Shown here: in pieces, positions 9,092 to 17,297 of the stretch
Position numbering within the stretch: the stretch's first letter is position 1
Layout: every line of letters begins with the position of its first letter
NCBI GenBank assembly: GCA_016713235.1
Contig: JADJPN010000009.1
Location: 1 to 58,210 of the forward strand
From: Hyphomicrobiales bacterium
GTDB lineage: Bacteria; Pseudomonadota; Alphaproteobacteria; Rhizobiales; Xanthobacteraceae
Reading direction: 5' to 3'
DNA length: 58,210 nt
The notes under the pieces: generated by a model
Databases searched by the model: none
Told to the model about the DNA's origin: nothing
What the model saw: the letters and a program-made list of their open reading frames with translations, nothing else
Position numbers and translations under genes: made by a program

Positions 9092-9199
9092 GAATCTCTC
9101 TCCCGTCTTTGCGCGAAGCAAAGGCTGTGAAAGGTGGCGCAAGCGCGGCAGCTTGGGAAGCTATCGCCCGCATGACAGCGCTGCACCGGTTTAAGCAGC

Positions 9200-10402
9200 C
9201 TATATATTGGCCGTGTGACGCAAGGCTGAGGTATCCTGTGCCGCGCGGCGCATAACGATTCCAAAAAGCAAGATTACTGCGAGCAAGCCCAGCGGCAGAT
9301 AAGTTTGTTCCGCAACCGCGCGCGTAAGCAACGGCGCGACAAAGACGAAAGCGAGCACGGATTTCTCGTAAGGCGCGAAGCCTTCGCGCAGGCCATGCGC
9401 GACGAGGAAGGCAATCGCTGGCGCTGCGATCATCAGGTCGTAGTCGAGAAGATAAGGTGTCGCGAGCATTGAGCCCGCGATCAGTGCCGCGGCTTTGTGC
9501 GCGAAGGCCTTGTTGCTGCGCCAAAGCCAAACAAGCGAGGCTGCGACAATCGCAAAGACAATGGCTTGCGCGGCATAGGCGAGTGCGACCGGTGCGCCAA
9601 GCAACCGCACGGCGGAAAATATGCTCTGAATTTTATGAAAGCCGGTGTCGCCTTTCTCGAGCACGATCTCGCGCGTGAAGCTCATGCTCTCGCGGAAGGC
9701 ATCCCAGACACCGATGCCGAAAGCGAGATACGTCGCAGCGCAAAGCGCGAGCACGGTGATGCTCGCAGCGATGAACGCGCGCCAATATCCGCCTGCTGCG
9801 AGGGCGAGCGGAATGAGCACGCCGAATTGCGGTTTGTAGATCAAAAGCCCGAACAGAATTCCGGCGGCGATCGGCTTGCGGTCCAGCAAATAAAGCGCGC
9901 CGCCGATCAGCGCCGCGGTGAGAAAGCCGTTATGCCCATGCACCATGTTGATGAACACTGCGGGAAACGCGAGTGCGGGCAGCAAGACTTCCGCGCGTGG
10001 CAGGATCGCGCGGATCGAGACGAGGTAAAGCACCAGCGTCGATAGCTGCCAGAGCGCGAGTGCCGCCAGATAAGGAAAGAGTCCGAGCACGGCTGCGAGG
10101 AACAGAAAGATCGGCGGATAGTGCCAGCCATAAAATGGCGTTTTCTCTCCGAAAATTTCCTGCTCTTTCTTGTGTTGGAGCGCGGGATCGAACGGCGCTT
10201 GCGGCTTGCCTTCGAGCACATATTTGCCAGCGGTGTAGACGTTGGAAAAATCCGTGCCGAGCGGACGGCCCTGATAGTCGTTGAGGCCCTCTGAGGTCGC
10301 CGCCAGCGCCCCGAGCGCGAGCAGGCCGAGGGCGAGGAGAATCAGGCAATAGGCACGCAGCCGCGAAGCCGTCAGCCAGTCGCCGTTCGCAAGACCGTTC
10401 AT
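9200..10402 (-). CDS. GT87-family (DUF2029) membrane glycosyltransferase
   Basis: A polytopic protein of 400 residues with about ten hydrophobic helices, resembling GT-C fold polyprenol-linked mannosyl- or arabinosyltransferases of the DUF2029/GT87 family. Early in the first periplasmic loop it has GTDFSNVYTAGKYVLEGK, with the acidic residue expected for catalysis, then WHYPPIFLFLAAVLG. A conserved YKPQFGVLIPLALAAGGYWRA segment lies in the middle. These enzymes decorate envelope lipids or glycans. Single gene, divergent from the aminotransferase. The specific acceptor cannot be inferred. Confidence 0.85.
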   Translation of the reverse strand: MNGLANGDWLTASRLRAYCLILLALGLLALGALAATSEGLNDYQGRPLGTDFSNVYTAGKYVLEGKPQAPFDPALQHKKEQEIFGEKTPFYGWHYPPIFLFLAAVLGLFPYLAALALWQLSTLVLYLVSIRAILPRAEVLLPALAFPAVFINMVHGHNGFLTAALIGGALYLLDRKPIAAGILFGLLIYKPQFGVLIPLALAAGGYWRAFIAASITVLALCAATYLAFGIGVWDAFRESMSFTREIVLEKGDTGFHKIQSIFSAVRLLGAPVALAYAAQAIVFAIVAASLVWLWRSNKAFAHKAAALIAGSMLATPYLLDYDLMIAAPAIAFLVAHGLREGFAPYEKSVLAFVFVAPLLTRAVAEQTYLPLGLLAVILLFGIVMRRAAQDTSALRHTANI

Positions 10403-10537
10403 GTCCGACTCGCTCGTAAATCCGGCATATTCTTATCCGTGTTTTTGCCTATCGGACCCTTAAGTTCCGGTTGCGGGGCAGGGCCGCTTTGACTACTTTC
10501 CGCGCCGCCGAAAAGGTCGGCAATCCGGAGCAGAAAA

Positions 10538-11741
10538 ATGGCCTTCATCTCGGATGCGCTCTCGCGCATCAAGCCTTCGCCCACGATCGGAATTTCCAAC
10601 GTCGCTCGCGAGATGAAGGCGGCGGGAAAAGACGTGATCGCGCTTTCCGCGGGCGAGCCGGACTTCGATACGCCGCAGCATATTAAAGACGCGGCGATCG
10701 CCGCCATTCAGCGCGGCGAGACCAAATACACCGCGGTCGACGGCATTCCCGAATTGAAGGCCGCGATCTGCCGCAAGTTCGAGCGCGACAACGGCCTCAA
10801 GTACAAGCCGAGCCAGGTGTCGGTCGGCACCGGCGGCAAGCAGGTGCTGTTCAACGCACTGGTCGCGACCATCAACCCGGGCGACGAAGTCATCATCCCG
10901 GCGCCGTACTGGGTGAGCTATCCGGACATCGTTTCGTTTGCGGGCGGCACACCGGTGCCGCTGCCGACGAAGGCCGAACACGGCTTCAAGGTGCAGGCGG
11001 CGGATCTGGAAAAGCTGATCACGCCGAAAACCAAGTGGTTCATCTTCAACTCGCCGTCGAACCCTTCTGGCGCGGCCTATTCGCACGACGAACTGAAGAA
11101 GGTGACGGATGTGCTGAAGAAGCATCCGCATGTCTGGGTGCTGACCGACGACATGTACGAGAAGCTGGTCTATGACGGCTTCGTGTTCACCACGCCGGCG
11201 CAGGTCGAGCCGAAACTGTACGACCGCACGCTGACCCTGAACGGCGTGTCGAAGGCCTATTGCATGACCGGCTGGCGCATCGGCTATGCGGCGGGACCGG
11301 AAGTGCTGATCAAGGCGATGGGTGCGTTGCAGTCGCAGTCGACCACGAACCCCTCCGCGATTTCGCAGTGGGCAGCGGTGGCGGCGCTCGACGGCCCGCA
11401 CGACTTCATCGAGAAGCACAACGTTTCGTTCAAGAGCCGCCGCGATCTCATCGTATCGATGCTGAACCAGACCAAGGGCATCCAGTGCCCGACGCCGGAA
11501 GGCGCGTTCTATGTCTATCCGTCCTGCGCCGGGGTCATCGGCTTGACGGCTCCGTCGGGAAAAAAAGATCGAGAACGACGAGGACTTCGCGAAGGAGTTG
11601 CTCGCGACCGAAGGTGTTGCAGTTGTGCATGGCGCGGCGTTCGGCTCCTCGCCGGCATTCCGTATTTCTTATGCGACATCGGAAAAGGAACTCGAAGACG
11701 CAGGCCGCCGCATCCAGCGCTTCTGCGGTAACTTGAAGTAA
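10538..11741 (+). CDS. aatA: aspartate aminotransferase (class I, type I-gamma), frameshifted
   Basis: PLP enzyme converting aspartate and 2-oxoglutarate to oxaloacetate and glutamate. Motifs include SAGEPDFDTPQHIKDAA, YTAVDGIPELKAA, VGTGGKQVLFNA, FNSPSNPSGAAY and the PLP lysine in NGVSKAYCMTGWRIGY. The frame is thrown off at 11560-11566, where seven A follow GGG. With six, the protein continues GKKIENDEDFAKELLATEG…FRISYATSEKELE to a TAA at 11739, giving the family's usual 400 residues. The indel sits in a homopolymer, so the gene is probably functional. A hairpin follows at 11787. Confidence 0.95.
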
Positions 11742-11786
11742 CTCCAATCTTCGCGCGGCACGTTTACCGCGCACGCTCACGCTTCT

Positions 11787-11816
11787 AATCTCCCGCGAAG
11801 TCATTCGCGGGAGATT
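11787..11816 (+). promoter_or_regulatory. 13-bp hairpin that could hide a ribosome site
   Basis: Arms at 11787-11799 and 11804-11816 pair perfectly over 13 bp around the tetraloop GTCA. The right arm contains GGGAGA, the only good ribosome-binding sequence for the ATG at 11821. It may end aatA transcription weakly (only TTTGTT follows). It may also control translation of the next gene by occluding its ribosome site. Confidence 0.55.
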
Positions 11817-11820
11817 TGTT

Positions 11821-12093
11821 ATGAGGAAGTTCGTTGTCGCGCTTGCTGCCTTTGGCTTCGCGATGTCCGCCGCGCGGGCGCAAGAGTCATGCGCGATGAA
11901 TTATCCGGTGTTCGAGGGCGCAATTCCGCATCTCGATCTTGCGGCATGCCCCAAAGACATTGCGCGGCCCGGTGCGTTCTGCCGCGTGACGACGGCGAAC
12001 GACGCGGTGCATGTCTTCATGTTCGAGGAAAAAGGTAAGCAATGCTTGCTGGCCGCGAAGAGTTATCGCGATTACAAGCTCGACTTGAAATAG
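11821..12093 (+). CDS. small secreted protein, unknown
   Basis: A 90-residue protein with a clear signal peptide (MRKFVVALAAFGFAMSAARAQ; cleavage after ARA). The mature part of about 70 residues has four cysteines (ESCAMNY, LAACPKD, AFCRVT, QCLLAAK), compatible with two disulfide bonds in the periplasm. No family was recognised. The ribosome site lies inside the preceding hairpin. It may be transcribed by read-through from aatA, whose stop is 79 bases upstream. Confidence 0.7.
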   Translation: MRKFVVALAAFGFAMSAARAQESCAMNYPVFEGAIPHLDLAACPKDIARPGAFCRVTTANDAVHVFMFEEKGKQCLLAAKSYRDYKLDLK

Positions 12094-12235
12094 ATCGCTG
12101 CTGCTGCTTCATTCTGCACCGCGAAATCCGCAGCGTTAGATATGGAACTTTTATGCTCGACGCGGGTTTTAGCTTGCGGCATATGTCGGGCCAATGGGCC
12201 TGGTTCAAACGGGGCCATTCTCAAGGGAGTTATCT

Positions 12236-12709
12236 ATGAATCGTCGTCTTATCGCCCTCGCGGCTGGTGTCGCTGCGATCCTCAGCTTTGCGGTGTCGCC
12301 TGCGAGTGCGCAGCGCTATGAGCGTGTCGGTACACTGGAGTGCCGCGTGGCTCCGAATGTCAGCTTTGTCGTGGGTTCGATGCGCACCGCCGGCTGCAAT
12401 TTCTATCCGGTGAACAGCCGCCGCATGCACCGCTATCGCGCCGATATCGGCCGCATCGGTCTTGATCTCAACATCAGCGCGGGCGGCGTGCTCGTCTGGG
12501 CCGTTCACGCGCACAACCGCCGTCTCCACCGGCGCGATCTGCGCGGCGAATACACGGGCGCTTCGGGCAACATCGCGCTCGGTCTCGGGATCGGCGGTAA
12601 CATCCTTGTTGGCGGTTCGCACAATACGGTCGCGCTGCAGCCGCTCTCCGGCGAAGGCAATATCGGCGTTGGCCTTTCGGTCGGTGTCGCCCAGATGCGC
12701 TTGCACTAA
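12236..12709 (+). CDS. DUF992 secreted protein
   Basis: DUF992 proteins are short periplasmic or outer-surface proteins of rhizobia with no known function. The ATG at 12236 follows AAGGGAG at a proper distance and opens a signal peptide (MNRRLIALAAGVAAILSFAV…ASA). The mature domain begins VGTLECRVAPNVSFVVGS and contains the family's two cysteines, the VLVWAVHA segment and Gly-rich strands LGIGGNILVGGS and GLSVGVA. Length is normal at 157 residues. A strong terminator follows. Confidence 0.85.
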   Translation: MNRRLIALAAGVAAILSFAVSPASAQRYERVGTLECRVAPNVSFVVGSMRTAGCNFYPVNSRRMHRYRADIGRIGLDLNISAGGVLVWAVHAHNRRLHRRDLRGEYTGASGNIALGLGIGGNILVGGSHNTVALQPLSGEGNIGVGLSVGVAQMRLH

Positions 12710-12748
12710 GAAGGCTTGCGCTAAGCAGCTACAGATTTAACGAAATCA

Positions 12749-12780
12749 CGCGGCCCGGAAGCTCCGGGCCGCGTTTGTTT
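12749..12780 (+). terminator. intrinsic terminator after the DUF992 gene
   Basis: GCGGCCCGGA pairs with TCCGGGCCGC around AGC and is followed by GTTTGTTTT. It ends the plus-strand transcript 40 bases after the DUF992 stop. Confidence 0.85.
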
Positions 12781-12940
12781 TGCGCCCGTTTTTTCATGTG
12801 CGTTGCGGCGCGAAGCAACTCTCTGCTTGCGCTCCCACGCTATCGCTGAAACGATGTTTTCCCGGTCGTCCTCTCTCGACCGGTTTACCCGGTCAGGCCG
12901 GGCGAGCAGCGCTCGACACCACCGGGTCAGGGAGGTGTCG

Positions 12941-15055
12941 ATGGCTGACAAAAAAGGCCCCGCTGTTAACGGCGCTGTTAACAGCAATGCCGGGGCAGGA
13001 AACAAAGAGAATAATTCTCGGGACATAAGTCGAAAGGGTCCGCGCGCGATTGCGCTCGTGGGTCCGTTTCAATCCGGAAAGACCACGCTCCTGGAAGCGA
13101 TCCTCGCCCGCACGGGCGCGATTGCGCGTGCAGGCAGCGTGGATGCGGGCACTTCGGTCGGCGATGCCGGCGCGGAAGCCCGCGCGCATAAAATGAGCGT
13201 CGAGTTGAATGTCGCCTCGACGGAGTTTCTTGGCGAGACCTATCACTTCATCGATTGTCCCGGTTCGGTCGAGTTCGCGCACGACATGCGCGCGGCGATC
13301 CCGGCGGTCGATGCCGCGGTCGTGGTCTGCGAGGCGGACCCAAAAAAGATTCCGCAATTGCAGCTCGTGATGCGTGAGCTCGAAGCGCAGGGAATTCCCC
13401 GTTTTTTGTTTATCAATAAAATCGACAAGGCGGAGCGGCGCTTGCGCGAAACGCTCGCGATGCTGCAGCCGGTATCGCGTATTCCGCTGGTGCTGCGGCA
13501 GATTCCGATCTGGAAGGACGACATCGTCGCCGGCTTTGTCGATCTGGCGCTGGAGCGGGCCTTTATCTACCACGAGCACGCAGCAAGCGAAGTCGTCGAT
13601 CTCGAAGGCGATAACGCCAGCCGCGAAAAAGACGCGCGCTTCACGATGCTGGAGAAGCTCGCCGATCATGACGACGAGCTCATGGAACAATTGCTCGAAG
13701 ACATCCAGCCGCCGCGCGACAAGGTGTTCGACGATCTGTCGAAAGAGCTGCGTGAAGGCGCGATCTGCCCGGTGTTGATTGGTTCGGCCGCGCAGCAGAA
13801 CGGCGTGATCCGGCTGATGAAAGCGCTTCGGCACGAAACGCCGGGCATCGAACAGACGGCGGCTCGCCTGAAGCTCCCGAATGGCGGCGAAGCCATCGCC
13901 CATGTCGTGAAAACACTGCACACGGCGCACGGCGGCAAGATGTCGATCGCGCGCGTGCTCGCAGGAGAGATCGGTGAAGGCACGACCGTGCTTTCGTCAT
14001 CCGGCGAGACAGCGCGGGTGGCAGGCGTATTCTCCATCAAGGGGACGTCTGTCGAGAAGCGCGACCCGGCGAAGGCGGGCGATATTGCCAGCTTGGGCAA
14101 GCTCGATCCGGTCACAACTTGCGACACGATAACGACAGGCAAGGTTGCCGTCTCGCTCGGATCGGTGCCGCCTTATCCGCCGGTGTTATCGCTCGCGATT
14201 TCCGCCGCCGAGCGTAAAGACGACGTGAAGCTGGGGCTCGCGCTCGCGAAGCTTGCCGACGAAGACCCTTCGCTCAGCATCGTTCACAACGCGGACCTGG
14301 GCGAGATCGTGCTGTTTGGGCAGGGCGAGATGCATCTTCGCGTCGCGGTGGAGCGGCTACGCGACCGCTTCGGCGTGAAGGTGCTTACGCATCCGCCGCG
14401 CGTCGGTTACCGCGAGACCATCCGCAAGCAGGTCTCGCAGCGCGGCCGCCACCGGAAGCAGTCGGGTGGACACGGCCAGTTTGGCGACGTGGTGCTGGAC
14501 GTCAGGCCATTGCCGCGCGGTGGCGGCATTACCTTTGGCGACACCATCAAGGGCGGTGTGGTGCCGCAACAATACGTGCCGTCGGTGGAAACCGGCGTGC
14601 GCGCTTATCTCAAATGTGGGCCGCTCGGCTTTCCGGTGGTCGATGTCGCGGTGACGTTGACGGATGGCTCGTTCCATTCGGTCGATTCATCCGACATGGC
14701 GTTCCAGATGGCGGGACGGCTAGCGATGAGCGAAGCCATGCCGAACTGTCAGCCGGTTTTACTCGAGCCGATTTTCGAAGTGGAGATTTCCTGCCCGAAC
14801 GACGCGACCGCGAAGATCAACGCGATCCTGTCGCAGCGGCGCGGGCAGATTCTCGGCTTCGACGCGCGCGACGGCTGGGATGGCTGGGACGTGGTGCGCG
14901 GCACGCTGCCCGAATCCGCGATCGGCGATCTGATCGTCGAAGTTCGTTCGGCAACAGCAGGCGTTGGCGGGCTGGTTTCACGGTTCGATCATCTCGCGGA
15001 ATTGAGCGGCAAGCAGGCCGATCAAATCGTCGCTTCGAGAAGAGCCGCGGAATGA
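12941..15055 (+). CDS. elongation factor G-like translational GTPase (paralogue)
   Basis: An EF-G-like protein of 704 residues, not the canonical FusA. The ATG at 12941 follows GGGAGG. G1 is GPFQSGKTTLLEAI, G3 is DCPGSVEF and G4 is NKID. Domain II, III and IV segments follow (GEMHLRVAVERLRDRF; HGQFGDVVLDVRPLPRGGG; ISCPNDATAKINAILSQRRG). The G2 stretch reads AHKMSVELNVAST instead of the usual ERGITI. The N-terminus carries about 35 extra polar residues. Such paralogues often have divergent roles in ribosome recycling or stress, but its role here is unknown. It stands alone, bounded by terminators. Confidence 0.9.
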   Translation: MADKKGPAVNGAVNSNAGAGNKENNSRDISRKGPRAIALVGPFQSGKTTLLEAILARTGAIARAGSVDAGTSVGDAGAEARAHKMSVELNVASTEFLGETYHFIDCPGSVEFAHDMRAAIPAVDAAVVVCEADPKKIPQLQLVMRELEAQGIPRFLFINKIDKAERRLRETLAMLQPVSRIPLVLRQIPIWKDDIVAGFVDLALERAFIYHEHAASEVVDLEGDNASREKDARFTMLEKLADHDDELMEQLLEDIQPPRDKVFDDLSKELREGAICPVLIGSAAQQNGVIRLMKALRHETPGIEQTAARLKLPNGGEAIAHVVKTLHTAHGGKMSIARVLAGEIGEGTTVLSSSGETARVAGVFSIKGTSVEKRDPAKAGDIASLGKLDPVTTCDTITTGKVAVSLGSVPPYPPVLSLAISAAERKDDVKLGLALAKLADEDPSLSIVHNADLGEIVLFGQGEMHLRVAVERLRDRFGVKVLTHPPRVGYRETIRKQVSQRGRHRKQSGGHGQFGDVVLDVRPLPRGGGITFGDTIKGGVVPQQYVPSVETGVRAYLKCGPLGFPVVDVAVTLTDGSFHSVDSSDMAFQMAGRLAMSEAMPNCQPVLLEPIFEVEISCPNDATAKINAILSQRRGQILGFDARDGWDGWDVVRGTLPESAIGDLIVEVRSATAGVGGLVSRFDHLAELSGKQADQIVASRRAAE

Positions 15056-15064
15056 GGGGGACGG

Positions 15065-15095
15065 AAACGGCCGGGATTGCTCCCGGCCGTTTTTG
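15065..15095 (+). terminator. intrinsic terminator after the EF-G-like gene
   Basis: CGGCCGGGA-TTGC-TCCCGGCCG followed by TTTTTG, just after the stop codon at 15055. It also separates this gene from the convergent ene-reductase. Confidence 0.88.
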
Positions 15096-15109
15096 TTTCT
15101 GACGCTGCC

Positions 15110-16198
15110 TTAGCCAAGCGACGGATAATCCGTGTAGCCGCTGACATCGCCTTTCGGTCCGGGCGCGTAGAAGGTCGCCATGTCCCATTCGGCGAGTTTC
15201 GCATTGTTCTTGTAGCGATCCGGCAAATCCGGGTTCGAGATGAACGGTTTGCCGAAGGCGACGAGATCGGCTTCGTCACGCATGATCGCGTCCGATGCGG
15301 TCTCGGCGTCGAAACCTTCGGCGACGATATACGTGCCGTCGAAGAGTTCGCGCAGCACCGGCGAAATGCGCTGCGCATTCTTCGGCGCATCGACGACATG
15401 AATATAGCCGAGCTTGCGCTTGTTCAGCTCATCGGTGAGCTGCGAGAAGGTCGCAAGCGGATCGCTGTCCGACATCGAGTGTGCGGCGAAGTAGGGCGAC
15501 ATACGATAACCGACCCGATCTGCGCCCCAAACTTTAACAACCGCATCCACGACTTCGAGCGGGAAGCGCAGACGGTTCTCCAGCGTGCCGCCATAGTTGT
15601 CGGTGCGCTTGTTGCTGCCGTCCTGCACGAACTGATCGAGCAGGTAGCCGTTGGCGCCGTGGATTTCGACGCCATCGAAGCCCGCGTCTTTTGCGTTCTG
15701 CGCACCACGGCGGAAGTCCTCGACAATGCCGGGAAGCTCGGAGGCTTCGAGCGCACGCGGCGTCGAGAAATCTTTCTGGCCTTCCTGCGTCCAGGTCTTG
15801 CCTTCCGCGGCAATCGCGGAGGGCGCTACCGGTGGCTTTCCGTCATGAAAGTCGGCGTGCGAGATCCGGCCGACATGCCAGAGCTGGAGAAAAATCTTTC
15901 CGCCAGCTTTGTGCACGGCATCGGTGACCTTCTTCCAGCCTTCGACTTGTTCTTTGGAATGAATGCCCGGCGTGCGGACGTAGCCGACGCCTTGCTGGCT
16001 CACCTGGGTTCCTTCCGTGATGATGAGCCCGGCGCCGGCGCGCTGTGCGTAGTATTCCGGGGCAAGCGGATTCGGCACGCCGCCTTCAACCGCGCGCGAG
16101 CGCGTCATCGGCGGCATCACGAAACGGTTCTTCAGTTTGAGCGGGCCGAGTTCGTAGGTCGAAAAAAGCGTGTTTGCTTTGGTGTCGTGGAAATTCAT
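15110..16198 (-). CDS. Old Yellow Enzyme family ene-reductase (NemA-like)
   Basis: FMN-dependent NAD(P)H oxidoreductase reducing activated alkenes such as N-ethylmaleimide. The ATG at 16198 follows AAAGGA. The TIM barrel shows LGPLKLKNRFVMPPMTRSRA, EGTQVSQQGVGY, FLQLWHVGRISH (substrate/FMN His), GFDGVEIHGANGYLLDQF with the typical GTLENRLRFPLEVVDAV after it, and YIVAEGFDAETA at the phosphate site. At about 362 residues the length is normal. A small gene and a divergent TetR regulator lie upstream with tandem operators between, so it is likely induced by electrophiles. Confidence 0.94.
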   Translation of the reverse strand: MNFHDTKANTLFSTYELGPLKLKNRFVMPPMTRSRAVEGGVPNPLAPEYYAQRAGAGLIITEGTQVSQQGVGYVRTPGIHSKEQVEGWKKVTDAVHKAGGKIFLQLWHVGRISHADFHDGKPPVAPSAIAAEGKTWTQEGQKDFSTPRALEASELPGIVEDFRRGAQNAKDAGFDGVEIHGANGYLLDQFVQDGSNKRTDNYGGTLENRLRFPLEVVDAVVKVWGADRVGYRMSPYFAAHSMSDSDPLATFSQLTDELNKRKLGYIHVVDAPKNAQRISPVLRELFDGTYIVAEGFDAETASDAIMRDEADLVAFGKPFISNPDLPDRYKNNAKLAEWDMATFYAPGPKGDVSGYTDYPSLG

Positions 16199-16302
16199 GA
16201 CATGTCCTTTCAGGGAAAATGTGCCGGACGGCCCCGCGGGGGCACACATAAGGCCGTCCGGCTGTTCCCGCGGCTGGGGGAGGGTTGCCGCGGTAAGGGA
16301 AC

Positions 16303-16491
16303 TCAGACTTCGAGAGCCACCTCGCGGTGCGCTGCGATGGCCAGAAACTCAGTTTCGAGCGCCTCCGGGTCCACGCCGTCTGCTTCCATGACGGTCCGGA
16401 TCAGGGGGTCGTTCATCGCCTCAGCCATGCTCAGCTCGGCATTGCGGACCGCGGGCAGGCATGCGCTAAAGGTATCCAGGCATCGACTCAT
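16303..16491 (-). CDS. small protein upstream of the ene-reductase
   Basis: A 62-residue acidic, cytosolic protein (MSRCLDTFSACLPAVRNAEL…) that starts at ATG 16491 after AGGAGA. It lies between the tandem TetR operators and the ene-reductase, same strand, with a gap of 104 bases to the latter, so the two are probably one operon. It has two cysteines near the N-terminus, at residues 4 and 11. No family is recognised with certainty. It may be a sensor or accessory of the electrophile response, which is inference from position only. Confidence 0.65.
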   Translation of the reverse strand: MSRCLDTFSACLPAVRNAELSMAEAMNDPLIRTVMEADGVDPEALETEFLAIAAHREVALEV

Positions 16492-16538
16492 CGGGCTCTC
16501 CTAGCGTTTAAAGATTGGTACCAGCAGGAGCTTGATTT

Positions 16539-16575
16539 GGTACCGATCGGTAACATATAGGTACTGACCGGTAAC
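16539..16575. promoter_or_regulatory. tandem TetR-type operators
   Basis: Two near-palindromes, GGTACCGATCGGTAAC at 16539-16554 and GGTACTGACCGGTAAC at 16560-16575, have centres 21 bases (two helical turns) apart. They lie in the divergent gap between the small gene/ene-reductase and the TetR gene. The arrangement fits autoregulation and repression of both directions by the TetR protein. Confidence 0.75.
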
Positions 16576-16591
16576 ACCTGAGTCAAGAGGC

Positions 16592-17206
16592 ATGACACCA
16601 CGTTTTTCACCCCTTCCAGCTGAATCCGACCTGACACCCGTTCAGGTGGTCCCGCCGCGCCAGCGCATCCTTGCTGCGGCGTCTGACCTTTTTTACCGGC
16701 AAGGCATCCGGGCGGTTGGCGTCGACGCGATCGCGGAGGCCGCCGGCACCAACAAGATGACGCTCTACCGGCACTTCGAGTCGAAGGACTCGCTGGTTGC
16801 CGAATATCTTCGCTGCCTTGCAGGCAAGTCAGACGTGTTCTGGGCGCATATCCAGCGCGAGCATCCGGATAGCCCACGCCAGCAACTCGGGGCGTGGCTG
16901 GAGGCGGCCGGCAAGGATGCGAACGATCCGCAAGGGCGTGGTTGCGCGCTTGCAAATGCGGCGGTCGAGCTTGCCGAGAAGGAGCATCCCGCGCGCCGCG
17001 TGATCGAAGAACACAAGCGTGCCTCGCGTGACCGGCTCGCGAAACTTTGCTCCGACGCGGGGCTGAAGCAGCCGGAAATGCTTGCGGATGAACTGTTTCT
17101 GCTGCTCGAGGGCGCGCGCGTCTGTGCGCAGAGCATCGGTGCCGACAGCCCCTGCTGCCGTTTCGTGCGCATGGGCGAAGCCATCATCGCTTCGCACGAA
17201 AAGTGA
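16592..17206 (+). CDS. TetR family transcriptional repressor
   Basis: A 204-residue one-component repressor. The N-terminal helix-turn-helix is at about residues 23-66 (RQRILAAASDLFYRQGIRAVGVDAIAEAAGTNKMTLYRHFESKDSL). The ligand domain includes a TetR_C-like segment (GRGCALANAAVELAEKEHP) with an exposed Cys, and two more cysteines near the end (SPCCRF). These cysteines could sense electrophiles, as in NemR. It is divergent from the ene-reductase operon and adjoins the two operator palindromes, so it most likely represses that operon and itself. Confidence 0.92.
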   Translation: MTPRFSPLPAESDLTPVQVVPPRQRILAAASDLFYRQGIRAVGVDAIAEAAGTNKMTLYRHFESKDSLVAEYLRCLAGKSDVFWAHIQREHPDSPRQQLGAWLEAAGKDANDPQGRGCALANAAVELAEKEHPARRVIEEHKRASRDRLAKLCSDAGLKQPEMLADELFLLLEGARVCAQSIGADSPCCRFVRMGEAIIASHEK

Positions 17207-17297
17207 CGCGATAGCGCAGCACACGCTTCCGTGAATTGCCTTTTTTGCGTGGCAACGCTCTAGCTTCGGTGGGGTTAGCCATTCGAGGAGACGGACC

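Noticed and set aside
15077..16504. 475-codon plus-strand frame opposite the ene-reductase
   Set aside because: Antisense shadow; it also crosses the operator region and the small upstream gene.
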